Positions 49,771 through 62,600 of a DNA stretch of 64,000 nt are shown piece after piece. The DNA lies in assembly GCA_013396995.1 (NCBI GenBank), contig VWZP01009170.1, forward strand, positions 1,613,781 through 1,677,780, given 5' to 3'. The notes beneath the pieces were generated by a model that saw only the letters and a program-made list of their open reading frames with translations, was not told the DNA's origin and searched no databases. The position numbers were made by a program, and so were the translations under genes. Numbering within the stretch: position 1 is the first letter of the stretch; each line of letters starts with the position of its first letter. The DNA comes from Dicaeum eximium. Taxonomy: Eukaryota; Chordata; Aves; Passeriformes; Dicaeidae.

Positions 49771-52700
49771 TTATGTAAATATATGTACCCACACGAAGCA
49801 CCTCAACCTCCTTTCCTTGAAACCCTGGTGAAAAATGCAGCTGTCAGTTCTGAAATACTAAATATTTTACACTCTGAAACACCTGGCAGAATTACAAACC
49901 CAAAATCCTAACCAAACTCAAGACACATGCATTCCCAAATATTCCTCTGCTCCTTTAGTATGTCTTTAATAAACCTGTGGTTCAGATAAAATTAATGAAG
50001 CATTTCCATAGGTTTTTTTTGCATTGCCACAAGAAACCTCTGTGCTACCCTTCACTAGGAGTTGAGAAAACAAGTTCCACCTGCAGTAGAAATTATCTTC
50101 ATACTCAAAGGTGGGATTCTCTGGAGCTGCTGAGAATCTCCAGCCTGCTCACAAGAAGTGCTGCACTGGGCTGTCTTCTGACACCACCTCCTGCCTTTCC
50201 TTCTTGCTTTTATTTGGGCCCTTGCAATGGACCTGCACATTCAGAAACACCTTCAGGCACTTGTCACCCTTTCCTGGGATTGCAAAACAGGTCCCAAGCA
50301 CACAAGATAGATGACAGGCTGGACCTTACTGATAATGGGTGATACTAAATCTTTCATTCAGGCCCTTCTGATGACAATGAGCACTTGCCTTTCCTTACAT
50401 CCATATGCAAATAGCCTGGAAGGGCAGGAATTATTGACTTGCCATATGGTTACCTCTTACCTGCTGTAACACTCTTGTCCTATCACAGTTTGAAATATGT
50501 TTCTAAGAAGGAGACATCATCCAGGACCTCTCCTTGAGCTTGCTGAGGTACTTCCAGCTGGCAGACCAGGGAGGGGACAGAAGAACAGACATCTCCCCAC
50601 CCCTGGGATTCACCATTGGGCTGGAGCTTGCCACCTGCCCCAGATCAGTTTGCAGATTAGCAAATTAGCATTTGGTAATTTGAGGCAGAAAGGTCAATGC
50701 TCACTGCTAGAATGATGAAGAGATTCCTCCATGGGAGGTATTACTTTGTCATGGATCAATTCATCAAGAAAATTATTCATCTCTCCAGTCCTGGGAGTCC
50801 TTTGGAGAAAACACTTGCTCAGCATTGTCCTCCAACCCTGCTGCTGCAGGGCTTTTTACACCTGAGGTGCCATGAAGGCTCAGGTGTCATTTCTGCTGTC
50901 TCTGCTGAAACAGATTGTAAACTCTTTTATCTCAGCCAGAGGAATCCTCCTTCTTGGACTGTTCTGATTTTCCCATCTGTCAAAATGATGAGGAATAAAC
51001 AGCATTGCTGATTTCCAGCAGCATACATACACAGCCCTTCTAGTCCATGCACAGTCTGCTTTCCTGAGTTCATTCTCAAGCCAGATTTTGCTCTGTATTT
51101 GTACCCACTTTGCACAAATCACTTCTGTACATTTTTGAATTCACACTAGTATTCCAATAGAGGAGCTTGCCATGGACTTCTCAAGGGGATGAGTGGCACT
51201 CTGCTAGGCCTGGTGAAGCCAGGACTTCACTACAGCTTCCCAACTGAAGGCCCAAATGGAGCCATCTGATGGATGAAAAATAAAGGATATCCCAGTATTA
51301 CAAATTTAATGAAGTACTATGCAAATTCACATTAAACAAATAGAATTCTCTCATTTCCAGCAGCTCTCAGCATGCGATTTCCAGCAAATAAGCTTGAAAT
51401 TCTGGTTGGTATCTGAGTATTTTTAATGAGCTGCCACCAGCACTGGGATTTAGGATTTCCCACTTGGATGTTTCCTGCCCTTGTCTTTTTCTTTTTAATG
51501 AAACGCCATGGACATCAAGCCAATCCACTTGCCAGGGTGTTGCTGGAGGATGTGGGAAGGAGTGAGGAATTTGGGGCAGCCCAGGAGGGTCCCTTGGAGC
51601 TGGCACTGCCAGCCCCATCCTTGGGAGTAGCTCAGGGAGAGCAGCAGCAGAAATTGCAGAGGACAAGGTAGGGCCTCAGTGCCTTTGGCAGCAGCAGCCA
51701 CTGCTGTGCCAGGGCTCTGCTTGCCACAATTAGGGAAATTAGCTTCAACTGAATGGTAGCAGGTCTGTTTCCCTCTCCTCTTTGTCATCTGCATCCAGCC
51801 CTCTTCTTGACATCCACAATTATAATGGCAATAATAAAATCCTGGGTGTGACTGTCCCACCTGTGCCTGGCAGAGAGACCATTCCCAGCTCACCCAGCAG
51901 CTGCATGTTGAGATCAGTGAATGCTGCCTGGTTTTCCAGCTCCATCCCTTCCTGGAGAGCCCATCACAAACATTTGGATACTGCACCATGAGAGGTAGTG
52001 GCCTGTTTCCAGTGCAGGGATCCTCCAAATTCCTGGTCAGAGCTATAGTGAGGTGGCTGGGTGTCCTCACTGGCACCCCTTTACACAGACTGTCCTTTGG
52101 GCTACCAGGGAGGTTTTACAGCCATCCTGGTTTAATGTTGGGGTGAGGAAGCAGACACAACTCCTTGCCCTGCTGTGGAAGGACACAGAAGATGCCAAGG
52201 TGCAGATGCAGCAGGATTGAGAAACACCAAGGTCCACACTAAAAGTTTTCTGTGGTCTGCTGGGCCACAGGAAAGAAGAGTTCGTAAACAACCTTTGAGT
52301 TGGATCAGGGGAATCAACCAAGGAAAGACTCAAACCACTGAGGGTGCATCATCATTTTTAAGCTGTGTTGGGCTTGATCCAAAACTGAACCAGAACAGCT
52401 TCAGCCAAAGCTTAGCTAGAACTGAACTACAAAGTCACCAGCCTGCCTCTGCTGCTTTGATCTCCTGATAATTGCTTCATTCACTCTTCCATGAACTAAT
52501 TTTCCTTTTGCTTTCCACTTCTGTTCAGTTTCAAAGCATTTTAAACATACTTCACGTGGATTTAAGCAAATAAGGTATATAACAAAGAAGCAAATGTACT
52601 GCTCACATTTAGATATATATTCTGTAGGAGACAACTTACTCCTTTGACACACAACTGTCACCTTGAACTCTAACTGTGAAAACACAGCCATTACATTTTT

Positions 52701-54279
52701 ATTTCAAAATAAAGCTTTGCACAACAGAAGTTTGCCCTACACAGAAACTTTTCTCATTACAAAGAGCACTCTGAGTTTCACGGAGTACGCTCTAGCATTT
52801 TAAATGTGTTGCTGGCTTCTTAAAATTGGGGTTGGTTTTCTCCCCGCTCCTGCCCCACTTTCACTTAAGGAGCCTGATAAGGGTAAGTATGCTACAGAGA
52901 AGTAGAAATGAAGAATAAGTGGCTATATTTGACATTTAATCTCTGCACAGTTGGAAAGAGAAATGAGATTGTTCAACTCATTAATTTTTGCAAAATCACA
53001 CCTGCTATGTGATGATTACATTAAAAAAAAAAGTTGCTGCTCTTCACTAGAGTTCAAAATATTCCAAATATACAAATGTAGTTTTGCTCAATATTTTGAG
53101 TGATATAGTTTCCTATATTTGATATTATGTATAGCAACTATAACAATTCTTTAAATATCACTTTCTTCTTGGCAAAAGTTGTCTGTATAAAGACATAAAA
53201 CACTAACACAGTGCTGCACTGATAGCTGACTGCAAAAAAAACCCGATAGCATTTTTGTGGGCTGTGAGAAGCATCATTGCTGCTGTAATGACAATGGCAT
53301 ATTTACAAAATTTACATGGGATATTGTTGTACTCATACTTTCAGATTATGAGTATAACCAGAGAGAATTTACATTTCCCCTCCTTGCCTTGGAATAAATA
53401 CAGTAATATTATTGTTGGCAATACCAATTAATATTGCTGGTGAAGTGTCTGGAGTATCCACTCAGTCAAGCCAGAAAGCACAGACTTGAGGGAAAGTGCT
53501 CAGCCAGAACTCAGTGTATGTCTTTTGGAAAACCAGAGAACAGCTCCCAGCATCCCTCATCTAATCCTTCTGCTGCTTCAAAAGAAGCAGAAAGCTGACA
53601 ATGTTATGTCATGCCTGCATTTTATCTCGATTTGGCATGTCACAGAGAAATAAGCTCTGACTCCAAACAAAACCCAACCTGCTCGTGTAGGAAATCAAGC
53701 CTAGTAAATCAATGAAGCCCTGAAATTCAAGTTGGTGCAATTTTAAGGTACATTTCCCATTCAAAGGCTGAAATCAAACACCTCATAACAGTATTTAGTC
53801 AGAAGACATGTTGCTAATCCCACATGGAAAAGCAGCACTAATCAGTGTGTTTCTACATGCTGAAAACAAAGCAGAAGCAGCCCTGGGCAGTGAATATCTT
53901 GCAGGCTAAATACAGACCACAGTTTTCAGCCAGAATGTTTAGAATGTATCCCTAAACTGCCTGTCAAACCAACAGAGTCCCAAAAAGACATTCCTTTGAC
54001 TAAGGGTAGTCTGCTTGCTAACCCCATCACAGACATTTTCCAGGTGCCCACCCACCACCAAGCCACCATAAAGTCACCATTCATCCACCAAGGAAAAGCA
54101 TCTTCACAAAGGCAGCACAGCCTTAGAGAGAACAGCTGTATCCATGATATCCCTGTTTTTGTTCTTTTTTGTCCTCTTGCAGAGGAGCCCCTCCAGGGAG
54201 ATCTGCCTCTTTAATCTCCCCATTTTCACATCCCATCAGCTGGAAAGGTGTGTTAGGTCTGACCAAGGTGAAGCTCACA
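49771..54279. other. Intergenic, no recognised gene
   Basis: This is mixed-composition DNA. The longest open frame is a 193-codon minus-strand stretch at 51495-52076. It has no domain, homology or splice context that I recognise. No clear CR1 is seen. Confidence 0.6.
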
Positions 54280-54937
54280 GCCCTCTCAGTGCTGTGCTTT
54301 GCCTTGGTAGCTGGAAGGGTGTTGATAGCAGAGCAGTGTTTTTTGCTGAGCAGTGCTGTCCCTCTGACATTCCTTCCCCCAAAAGGGGATGGGGGTGGGC
54401 AAGGTCCTGGGAGGGGACACAGCCAGGCCAGCTGACCCAAATTAGCCAAAGGGATATTTCAGTCTCTGTCGGCTGAGGACTTTGCTGTTCATCAGACACT
54501 TTTTTCATTTGCACTTGCAATCTGAAATAGTACCCACTAACAAGGATGTTTTTCAGTCTAGAGAAAATCTGGACCGGTTAAAAAAAATATTCCATGCCAT
54601 ATGACGTCAGCTCAGATATATAAGCTAAGGGAGAGAGGAAGAAATGGGGACATTTGTGAATTTTCTGCCTTCTGGAGGAACTTTATGCATGCTGAAACCC
54701 TGCTTCCCAGGAACTGCTCAAACATCACTGCTGAAGGGAAGTAGAGACTGACTATTTTTTCTCTTCAGCCCATACACAAGCAGATTGCTGCTTCTTTCTT
54801 TCTTGTACTGTAATAAAACTGCCTCATCTCACCCTGCTGGTTGTTCTGCATCTTATTCTCTCCCGTGTCCCAGTGGGAAAAGGAGTGATAGAGAACTGAG
54901 TGGGCACCTGGTATCCAGTCAGGGTCAACCTGCTACA
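54280..54937 (+). mobile_element. ERV solo LTR, interrupted by a short repeat
   Basis: I recognise a passerine LTR plan: cagctgacccaaattagcca, then tccatgccatatgacgtcag, a TATA-like gatatataag at 54615-54624, polyadenylation signal aataaa at 54812-54817, and an end at gggtcaacctgctaca. A CRE motif tgacgtca lies at 54602-54609, just upstream of the TATA. A 128 bp foreign segment (54459-54586) splits it between agggatat and tccatgcc. No internal ERV sequence adjoins it, so it is a solo LTR. The left boundary is approximate. Confidence 0.65.
54454..54591 (+). repeat. Short dispersed repeat, copy 1 (inside the LTR)
   Basis: About 133 bp here are roughly 93% identical to 56931-57066. This copy is bounded by a possible 5 bp duplication (atatt at 54454-54458 and 54587-54591) and ends in an A-run. 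It contains no ORF of note. Its family is unknown to me. Confidence 0.75.
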
Positions 54938-57900
54938 GAAGGTCCAGCAAGCAGCATATTTACCAGGGCTCTTCCTTCATTAGCTGGGTAACACCCCCCA
55001 CAAGATCATTTTTGTTTCTCTCAAAGGACATTTACCAGAAGTTAGTGCAGTTTTTTACCTTTGGAGATGATCTCTACCAGCACTGGGAGAGCCCTTCAGG
55101 ATTGCTAAAAGGAAATGCCATCTCATTCTATTTAATTTCCAAAACAGCCTCTTGTGCATGCAAGCCCAGAGCAGCACTCAGGAGTTCTGCAGCACTTTCT
55201 GTCCTGCAAAGTTACGAGAATTATTACATATTTAAATATTTCTCAAGAAGGGCTATTTAAATAACTAAGAACAAGATACTGGTTTGATGCTTTCAGGATG
55301 ATTGCAATTGAAGATACATAAATGGCAGCCCAGGGATGAGAAAAATAGCATTTTCCAGGGTGACAGGCACTGGTAATGGCAAGGAGACATGCAGCTGCTG
55401 CCAATGTTCATGTTCTTATCCCCACTGTTGTTTCAGCTGAGCTGTGCTTTCCACTAAGCATTTAGAAAGTGCATATTGGGTCATTTTAAAAGAGCCATAT
55501 ACACAAAGATTGCTTTTCTTAAAGATTAAGGAACAGAAGGTGTAAGAGCAGGTCTGTACTTTTATTATAGTCAGCGCCCTGACTTGCAAGAACTCCAGCA
55601 TGATGAGATATTCCATGGGACTTTTCCATGCCTTGGAATTTTCAGCCAAATTACAGGTGGTAAGTCAAAGTGAAAATTAGCTGATGTTTAAAAAAAAAAA
55701 AAAAAAAAGAAAAATATTGATTTGTCTGAGGTCTTTGCTATATTTCATTAGATTCCTTACACACACATCTGAACAAATTATTCTGAAGGAGTGCTAAAAA
55801 TCAAGGAAGCAGGATTGTAAGACTTTTCAAGGTTCCAATACTCTTACTAGAGACTAATCCCTTGAAAGTCAGCAGGACAACATAAACTACACTGTATGGA
55901 ACAGACCATTAAAAATTCTATTTTTTATGAATGCATAAATATCAAACTTGTGTCTTTTCCCACTGAGCAAACATTAGAAGATTCTGCACACAAGAAAAAA
56001 AATAAAAGCCCTCGAATTCATGTAAAATCCTGACCACTGCATCCCCACCCTTGGGACTTACCAAATGTGTGTCTTAATTCTGCTCACAGGCAAGATTATC
56101 TAGAAAAACCTCATCTTAATTCTTTGCCTCTTGCAGTGAAAATATGAGCATCCCTTGGCTTAATAATTAATGACAACACTTGATGGACCCTGATCCTTGC
56201 AGATGCAAGTTGCCTCAGTTGTACTCTTCTTACCTAGAAAACAAAGAGCGCAAATATTTTATGCATGAGCACAAAATACCATAAAGGTATATTTATATAC
56301 CCATTCTACAGGGTAAAGGAGGGCTTTCAGAGATTTAAGATGATGCTGTTGTTGGTTTGAGCTCTTCTACTATTCTACATTTCTAAAAAACCATCAGCCA
56401 AACAATACTCAGAAAAAAATGACAGTCTGTGCTGGCATTCATCTTTGCAAATGATAGAGATTTCATGTCTGCAAAGCATGGGATTAATGCCTCTGCCCTG
56501 TATCCCTATCAGCAAATCCCTATTCTTTCATTATTGTTCCCTGGCAACAAAGCATGGAGGCTCTTTTAGGAATGCTGACAATCTGTATTCATCCTGCAGA
56601 CAGACCTCTGTGCAGAGAAGAGCCCTGCAGAAATGAATGAGTGGGTCAGTGCTCCAACAGTGTCAGACCAGAGTCTTCCTCACCATGTGCCCAAGGACTT
56701 TTTCCCCCTCACCCTTCGGTGTGAGGGTCTGTGCCAAGCCTGGAAGCTGACAGCCCTGGGGAGGTATTAGACTTGTGCTTTGTGAATGTCCCCAGCCCTG
56801 ATTTGTTACTTTATCTTCTCTTCATCAGTGAGTGATACAGAGCCTCAGCCAGGGTGTGGTGGCCTCCTCTGCAGCTTTTGTAATGCAGTTTTCAAAGTCC
56901 TTCATGAAAATGTTTAAGTCATAAACTATAATATTTCAGTCTCTGACAGCTGAGGACTTTGCTGTCCATCAGACACTTTTCTCATTTGCACATGCAATCT
57001 GAAATAATACCCACTAACAAGGATGGTTTTCAGTCTAGAGAAAATCTGGACTGGTTTAAAAAAACCCCAACCAAATAACCAAAAATACTTCTGCTGAATT
57101 AGGATTAGGACATGATTTGGAAAAAGAGTATTTGGAAAGAGAAAAGAAAATATTCTTGTTCCCTGTTCTTGGTTACAGAGAACTTCCACCAGTATTCTGA
57201 TCCCAGGAGACATCTCTCTTTCATTTCCATTATGTTGGTTATATTGGATTATGCAGGGAATCTGGATCCTCTGAGGAACATCTCACTCCTCCCAACCTCC
57301 CTCTCCATCCCTGGTAAGGCTGTAGTTAATGTTGAGGTGTTTAACAAATGAATAGACCTTTATGCACTCTGTCTGTCTTCCCCAAGAACTTACTGAAATG
57401 TTGTCAGCTTCACAGCATGTGGAGGCAGAGAAGATATATTGCATGGTCTTATCATCAAGGAAAAAAAAACCAAACTGTATTGACAAAGAATTTAAACTGA
57501 GGTTGTATTGATACTGTTAATAATTTAAAGTTGTAAGGCAAAATTTGTTAGACTTTAAAACGATCTGAGCACACCCTGCAACAGTAAATTTTCTGTGGGT
57601 TTCTCTCTGGCAGCTGGGTCTGGTTTGAAGTCCAGGCAAAGGCATTTTTTTGATCATTAACATTGTCCTACGACCGAGATTTTTTCCTGCAATGGTTGTT
57701 TTCTTGTATAAAACTGTCCAAGTATTGAGAAAATGAGTAATGTGTTTCAATCACACTTAGCAGATCTAAAGGGTTAGCTTCCCCTTGCTTAATATATGGC
57801 TCTGGCTGTGTTAGCCCAAAATGAGTTTAAGATGGATTTCCTGAAGGAATGGTTCATGGCATATAGTGTGGCTGCTGAACAGAATTTCTCAGGGTGACAG

Positions 57901-59139
57901 CATCCCCAGCCAATGCACTCAAAGGGAGAGCACCCCCTTTGTATAAGCAGAATGTTCCACAAAAAAATTAACCATTTTGAAGGTCTCAGTGAAGTAGAGA
58001 AATACAATTCCTGAGATAGGAGCTGTGACAGAATCCATTGCTATGGTCATTTATACATGTGTGGTCTCGGTGTGCAGGGGCAAGAGTTGGCACCATCACA
58101 GCCACAATGAACTGGGGAAAGTCACATAGAGATGTAAAGATCAAGCACTGAGGAATGTCATTCTTCCTCTCCTAATTGACAGACCAGCTTGGGCCAAAAG
58201 ACAGGTTACTGCCTTCCCAGGATATGGGATTATCACCTGAAACTTAGAGTTCAAACTTTTCTGAATTCCAAAGGGACAGTAGCAGTCACAAGTCTTATTT
58301 GCTGCTTAGCTCTGAAGAGCAGGCATGGATGCAGTGACTCTCCCTCAGACTTGTTCTGGATGCCAGCTCCCACTCACAGTTCCTGTTTTCAGGAGATTAG
58401 AGGCTAATTTCCCAGAGCTGAGAAACTATGGGCTGTCCCTACAGGGCTGGCTGCAGATCAGCATTGTGTGCTTGGATGGAGACCAAGCCGAAGGGAATCT
58501 TTAGTGGGAATACCCAAATCCGTCACAGGAGAATGTGATCAGAAGTATCTTTATGCCTTTATTCAATGCTGAAATATTGTGTTATATTAACAAGCAGCTA
58601 AAAAGAGTTATAATTGGTACTATTTCTAAATACTTATAATCACTAACAATTTGCAAAAGCTAATACATAAATGCAAAAGCCAAAATTATCTGGTCATTTT
58701 TCACATGTGGCAATGGTGGGCAGGCTGAATGGCACTCCTAGTCACCTTTTAAGAGAAAAGTTTTCTCTAGAAAAATTATAACCACCTGTATGTGTAATAA
58801 TTGCGTTTCAGTCTGAAACCAGGAAAATTTTATTTGATTTTGGACATGGAATGTTTAATATTGTAACCAGAATTGTGGTGGAAAGGATTAACTTAATGCA
58901 CCTGCACGTTTCATTTGAAGCCAGCAGCTTCATATGCTAGCCAAGCATCTGTTCTCACTTTGCTCTTTGGAGGTGGGGAATTTATATTTTCAAGGCTAAG
59001 GTCTCATCTCACAGAGCTGAGATTTATTTTACATTCCTGAAGGCACTATGGCATAAATCGTAGCCATCATGAAGCCTTTCAGAAAGCCAATGCATGTGCA
59101 GCTGCTCCACGTTGTCAGGAAAATTAATCCACAAACACC
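54938..59139. other. Intergenic, no recognised gene
   Basis: Apart from repeat copy 2 and an 18-base poly-A run at about 55690-55708, I recognise nothing here. Short open frames are scattered on both strands without homology. Confidence 0.6.
56931..57066 (+). repeat. Short dispersed repeat, copy 2
   Basis: This is a direct repeat of the segment at 54454-54588, with about nine differences, including gtcggctgag versus gacagctgag. It also ends in an A-run but then continues in unrelated sequence. It lies in the same orientation, about 2.5 kb downstream of copy 1. Confidence 0.8.
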
Positions 59140-59149
59140 AGAAGTTTAT

Positions 59150-59610
59150 GTCCAGAAAGGAGACAGAGGAGTCCCTTTTACTTTATTCGAATAAAGGGAG
59201 AGGCCATGGGGCATTCCCCTGGGGTCTCTCCAATTTTTGGAGGACACAGCCTCCTTTTTATCCCAATTTCCCAGCCCCATTTCCCTTCTCTCTTTCCCCA
59301 TTGGCTGAGGTACTTGAGAGGTACAGACTTCCCAGAATGCCTGACCCCTCTAATGTAAAACCCCCCCTTTTAATTTTTAATTCTTATGGAATTTATGGTT
59401 TTCCCCCATTGTTTCTTTTATCTTTCAATATCCACTTTTCATTTACCAGCAAACCTACAGTTTGTTTGTAAAGGCAAATATCTTTTTTTCACTCATCAAT
59501 CAATTGAATCCTTCCCATTGTTTCTTTTATCTCTCAGTGCTAGTTTTATCCACCAGTATACCCACTGCTTGTTTATAAAGATAAATCCATCATTCCTCTC
59601 AACATGATAC
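59150..59610. mobile_element. Probable ERV-derived fragment with internal tandem duplication
   Basis: The stretch around 59165-59400 (tttattcgaataaagggaga, ccccattggctgaggtactt) resembles an ERV-associated sequence recurrent in passerine genomes as I remember it. At 59406-59514 and 59515-59600 two related units both start cccattgtttcttttatct. Orientation and exact family are uncertain. Confidence 0.4.
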
Positions 59611-62600
59611 TCTGGTGGGGAGAAGTTGAAGCCATGTTTGATGTTGACCTCGACCTACACTATTTTTTTTGATGTAGAATTTTTTTCAAGAGGATGGCAC
59701 AAGAGAACCCCAGCACTAGAAAGGGCTCTGCCACACTGAGTTGAAATGAGAAATAAGCCCTGAAAGGCTCTCTGACTTTTAGCAGTGCTCCAAAGATAAG
59801 GCAGCACAACACCCGCAGCCTTTTCCAAAGCCTGACAAGCATTAGGACCACTAAAAGAATTTATAGCCAGCTCAAGCCTACCAAATGTGGTAAATTTACA
59901 GCCATATAAAGTACCAGAGTTGGTATGATTTACCATCAGCTCCCCAATGTCTACTGTGACTGGGAACTAAATGATTTAAATCAATAAATGTTTGAAAGAA
60001 TGAGACAATCGAAATAGCTCAGGAGCTTTATTAGTGTCTGTACTGGAAACTGGCAGAAACTCAACATAAGCCAAGGCAGAACTTGCTCCTGGGGCTTAGT
60101 GCTGCTGTTTGCCCGAACTGCAGCAATTATTAACCATAAGACTAGTGATTAAATACGCTTATTTATGGGTTTGTAGCTCAATGCTGCCATGGGTCTTAGC
60201 AATTCCAAGGCTGAGCTGGCTTAAGAAAGAAGCATTTGGAAATCTGAAAGCTTCTTTACAGTGTCTTATTGTTCATAGAGCTGATGGTGAGCTGCCAGTA
60301 GGTGCTCAGGGTCCATTTTGTCCATTTTGTGCCTCGCTTCTTGCATGCTAAGTCAGGTGTGTGCAGACGGTGCTGAACTTAAGATATGAATAAACAAAAC
60401 CCTGAAGACCAAGAGAAACAGAATCCTGCTCATTCTTTATCCTTGGAAAAGAACTCAGCAGGGGAACCCCCTCCAAAGAACCCAGGGGGTCGGGTTCTCA
60501 CTCTTGCTGGGACCAAAAAAACCCAACAAGAACCATTTCCAGCTCCCATCTCCACCTCAGCAGCACCCCTGGCTCTCTGTGGTTTTCATCAGGAACCCCA
60601 GCACATCATTTCAAGACTTTTCACAAGGGAAGACTGGTCTTAGTGGGATACTTTTACAAAGAAGGGAAGGAAAAAACTGGGCAATTTCATACAGCTAAGC
60701 AGGTAAGTGTTGGTTTCATTACACTGCAATGTGTCACATGCACGAGGATTCAAAAGTATTGAATTGAAATGCACAGTGTAATCACATCACTTACACTGCA
60801 TTGGTAGGCTGATTCCAGTAAAACTATACAGAAACTAACCCAGTTTGAAAGGAAAAGGAAAGGAATGCAAGTGTTCTTGCACAACAGTAAGTCATACCAG
60901 CTCTCTGCTATTCCCAGCAAAGAGCTGCAGTGTGGACAGAGGCTACTGCCACCATTTAATACTAATAAAAGGACAACCCCAGCACCCTCAACTAATTTTG
61001 AGCTGTTGTGAATGAAGACACAGACCCTCTTGCTTCTAAAGAGAATCAAGTTTATCACCATCATGCAAGGCCTTATATACTTATATTAACTACAAATGTA
61101 AGTAATTTGTAATCTAAAATTTAATTCTGGTTCACTTAAAAATTGTAATTTATTTCTTTTCAACAATGCACGGTCTTCTGTTTCCGTACACTAGAAGTGG
61201 GTCCAAAGAAATAAATGGTTGTGCTTATTGTTTTCCTCAGTAAAGGAGAAAGGTGGCTTGGTCAAGAGAACAAGCAACAGTTGTATGAGCCATGATATAA
61301 TGATTTTCCTCTGAAACAGCAATAATAAATAATTTCTTGTGCTAGTGTATTCTTCCCGTGGTTAGTGAAGCTCTCTTGACTAAATCACAGTCTGTCAAGC
61401 AGTGTATGGAGTAATCAAGAGTATGAACTGCCAATAATAAGTGTCAGATGAATGTGTGGAGGTCCTTTTCTTTTGAATCAAGCAGCAATACACTCAAATA
61501 TCATTTTAGTGATTATGAAACAGCCTTGTTAAATGAAGTGCAGTACATTTTTCCCCCTTCTGTATGGTGTTTTTGTTTGCCTCCCTACCTGCTACTGGGT
61601 GTTTTATTGTCCCCCAAACAGGGTCAGCCAGGTTCTTTTTCTGAGTGGTTACAGTTAATTCAGGTGGTTCCAGTGAAGCTTTGCCAAGCACATTGCCAAA
61701 CTCCAATCAATACTAAATTTGTCCTGCAATCACATTGTCCATTCACTCTGCTTTGTTAGATTGCAGAGATCAAATACACAGAGACTGTGAACAATGATCT
61801 CTAAATCCCTGTGGACTCCTTAGCTTTGGGCAACAGCAGCAAGTCCAACTGCTCAGCAAATCCTGATTTCCAGGGAGCAATTCCTTCCCTTTCACGCCTT
61901 CCAACTGGATATAGATCACAAAGTTGTTCACCCTTCAAAGAACATTTTCTGTCTTCAATGTGAGGCTTCATGTATACTGACTTTGCAAGTGCTCACAGTC
62001 TGTACTTGTTAGGAAATTTCCTTATTTCTGTCACTCTGTTCATTGTCTTTATCCAATGCTGTGCTCCAGTGCTCCAATATTTAGTGATTTTGTATTACCT
62101 TCTCCCTGACACAGCAGAACAGAGCAATCAAAGGCCAGAGCAAAAATACTGCAGACAAATCCAGCCTCGTCACAAAACATTTGCACTTGTGTTCCTTTCT
62201 AGCATGTGGGTTTAACTGAGATGAAAAATATTTCTATACTGATAAATTAGAGTAACTTTGCTTATCTCACAGTCTTCCTACAGGAAATAACAGCTGTGAA
62301 AACTGTGAAGCATCACTAAGTGTGGACCCCATCAAGGCCATGAGGAGGCCATGGAGCTGTGAAGCTTCCACCATACCCAGCTCTTGGTTATTTATACCTC
62401 AGAGAATTTTGTTGAATTTGGAAAAGGAAGATGAAGAAAAAAAAACACCTTGATTTTTTATCACAGGTTTCATAATAAACAGCAGCAATAACAATGAAAT
62501 GCTGCATTTCCTTGACCTTAAGCAAAGGGCAGGAGGGGGGAAGTGGTGGCTGCAAAGATATTTTAAAGGAGCCTTTGCCCTTTGTTTTGTTTTTCCAGAG

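Noticed and set aside
51495..52076. A 193-codon minus-strand open frame in the intergenic part
   Set aside because: No recognisable domain, signal peptide, neighbouring exons or homology. Composition is like the surrounding DNA, so a chance ORF is most likely. A protein search or transcript evidence could overturn this.
54459..54586. Possible small RNA (C/D snoRNA-like boxes on the minus strand: ctgatga and actga words)
   Set aside because: Box spacing is too short for a normal C/D snoRNA, and no closing terminal stem is evident. Kept only as a repeat.
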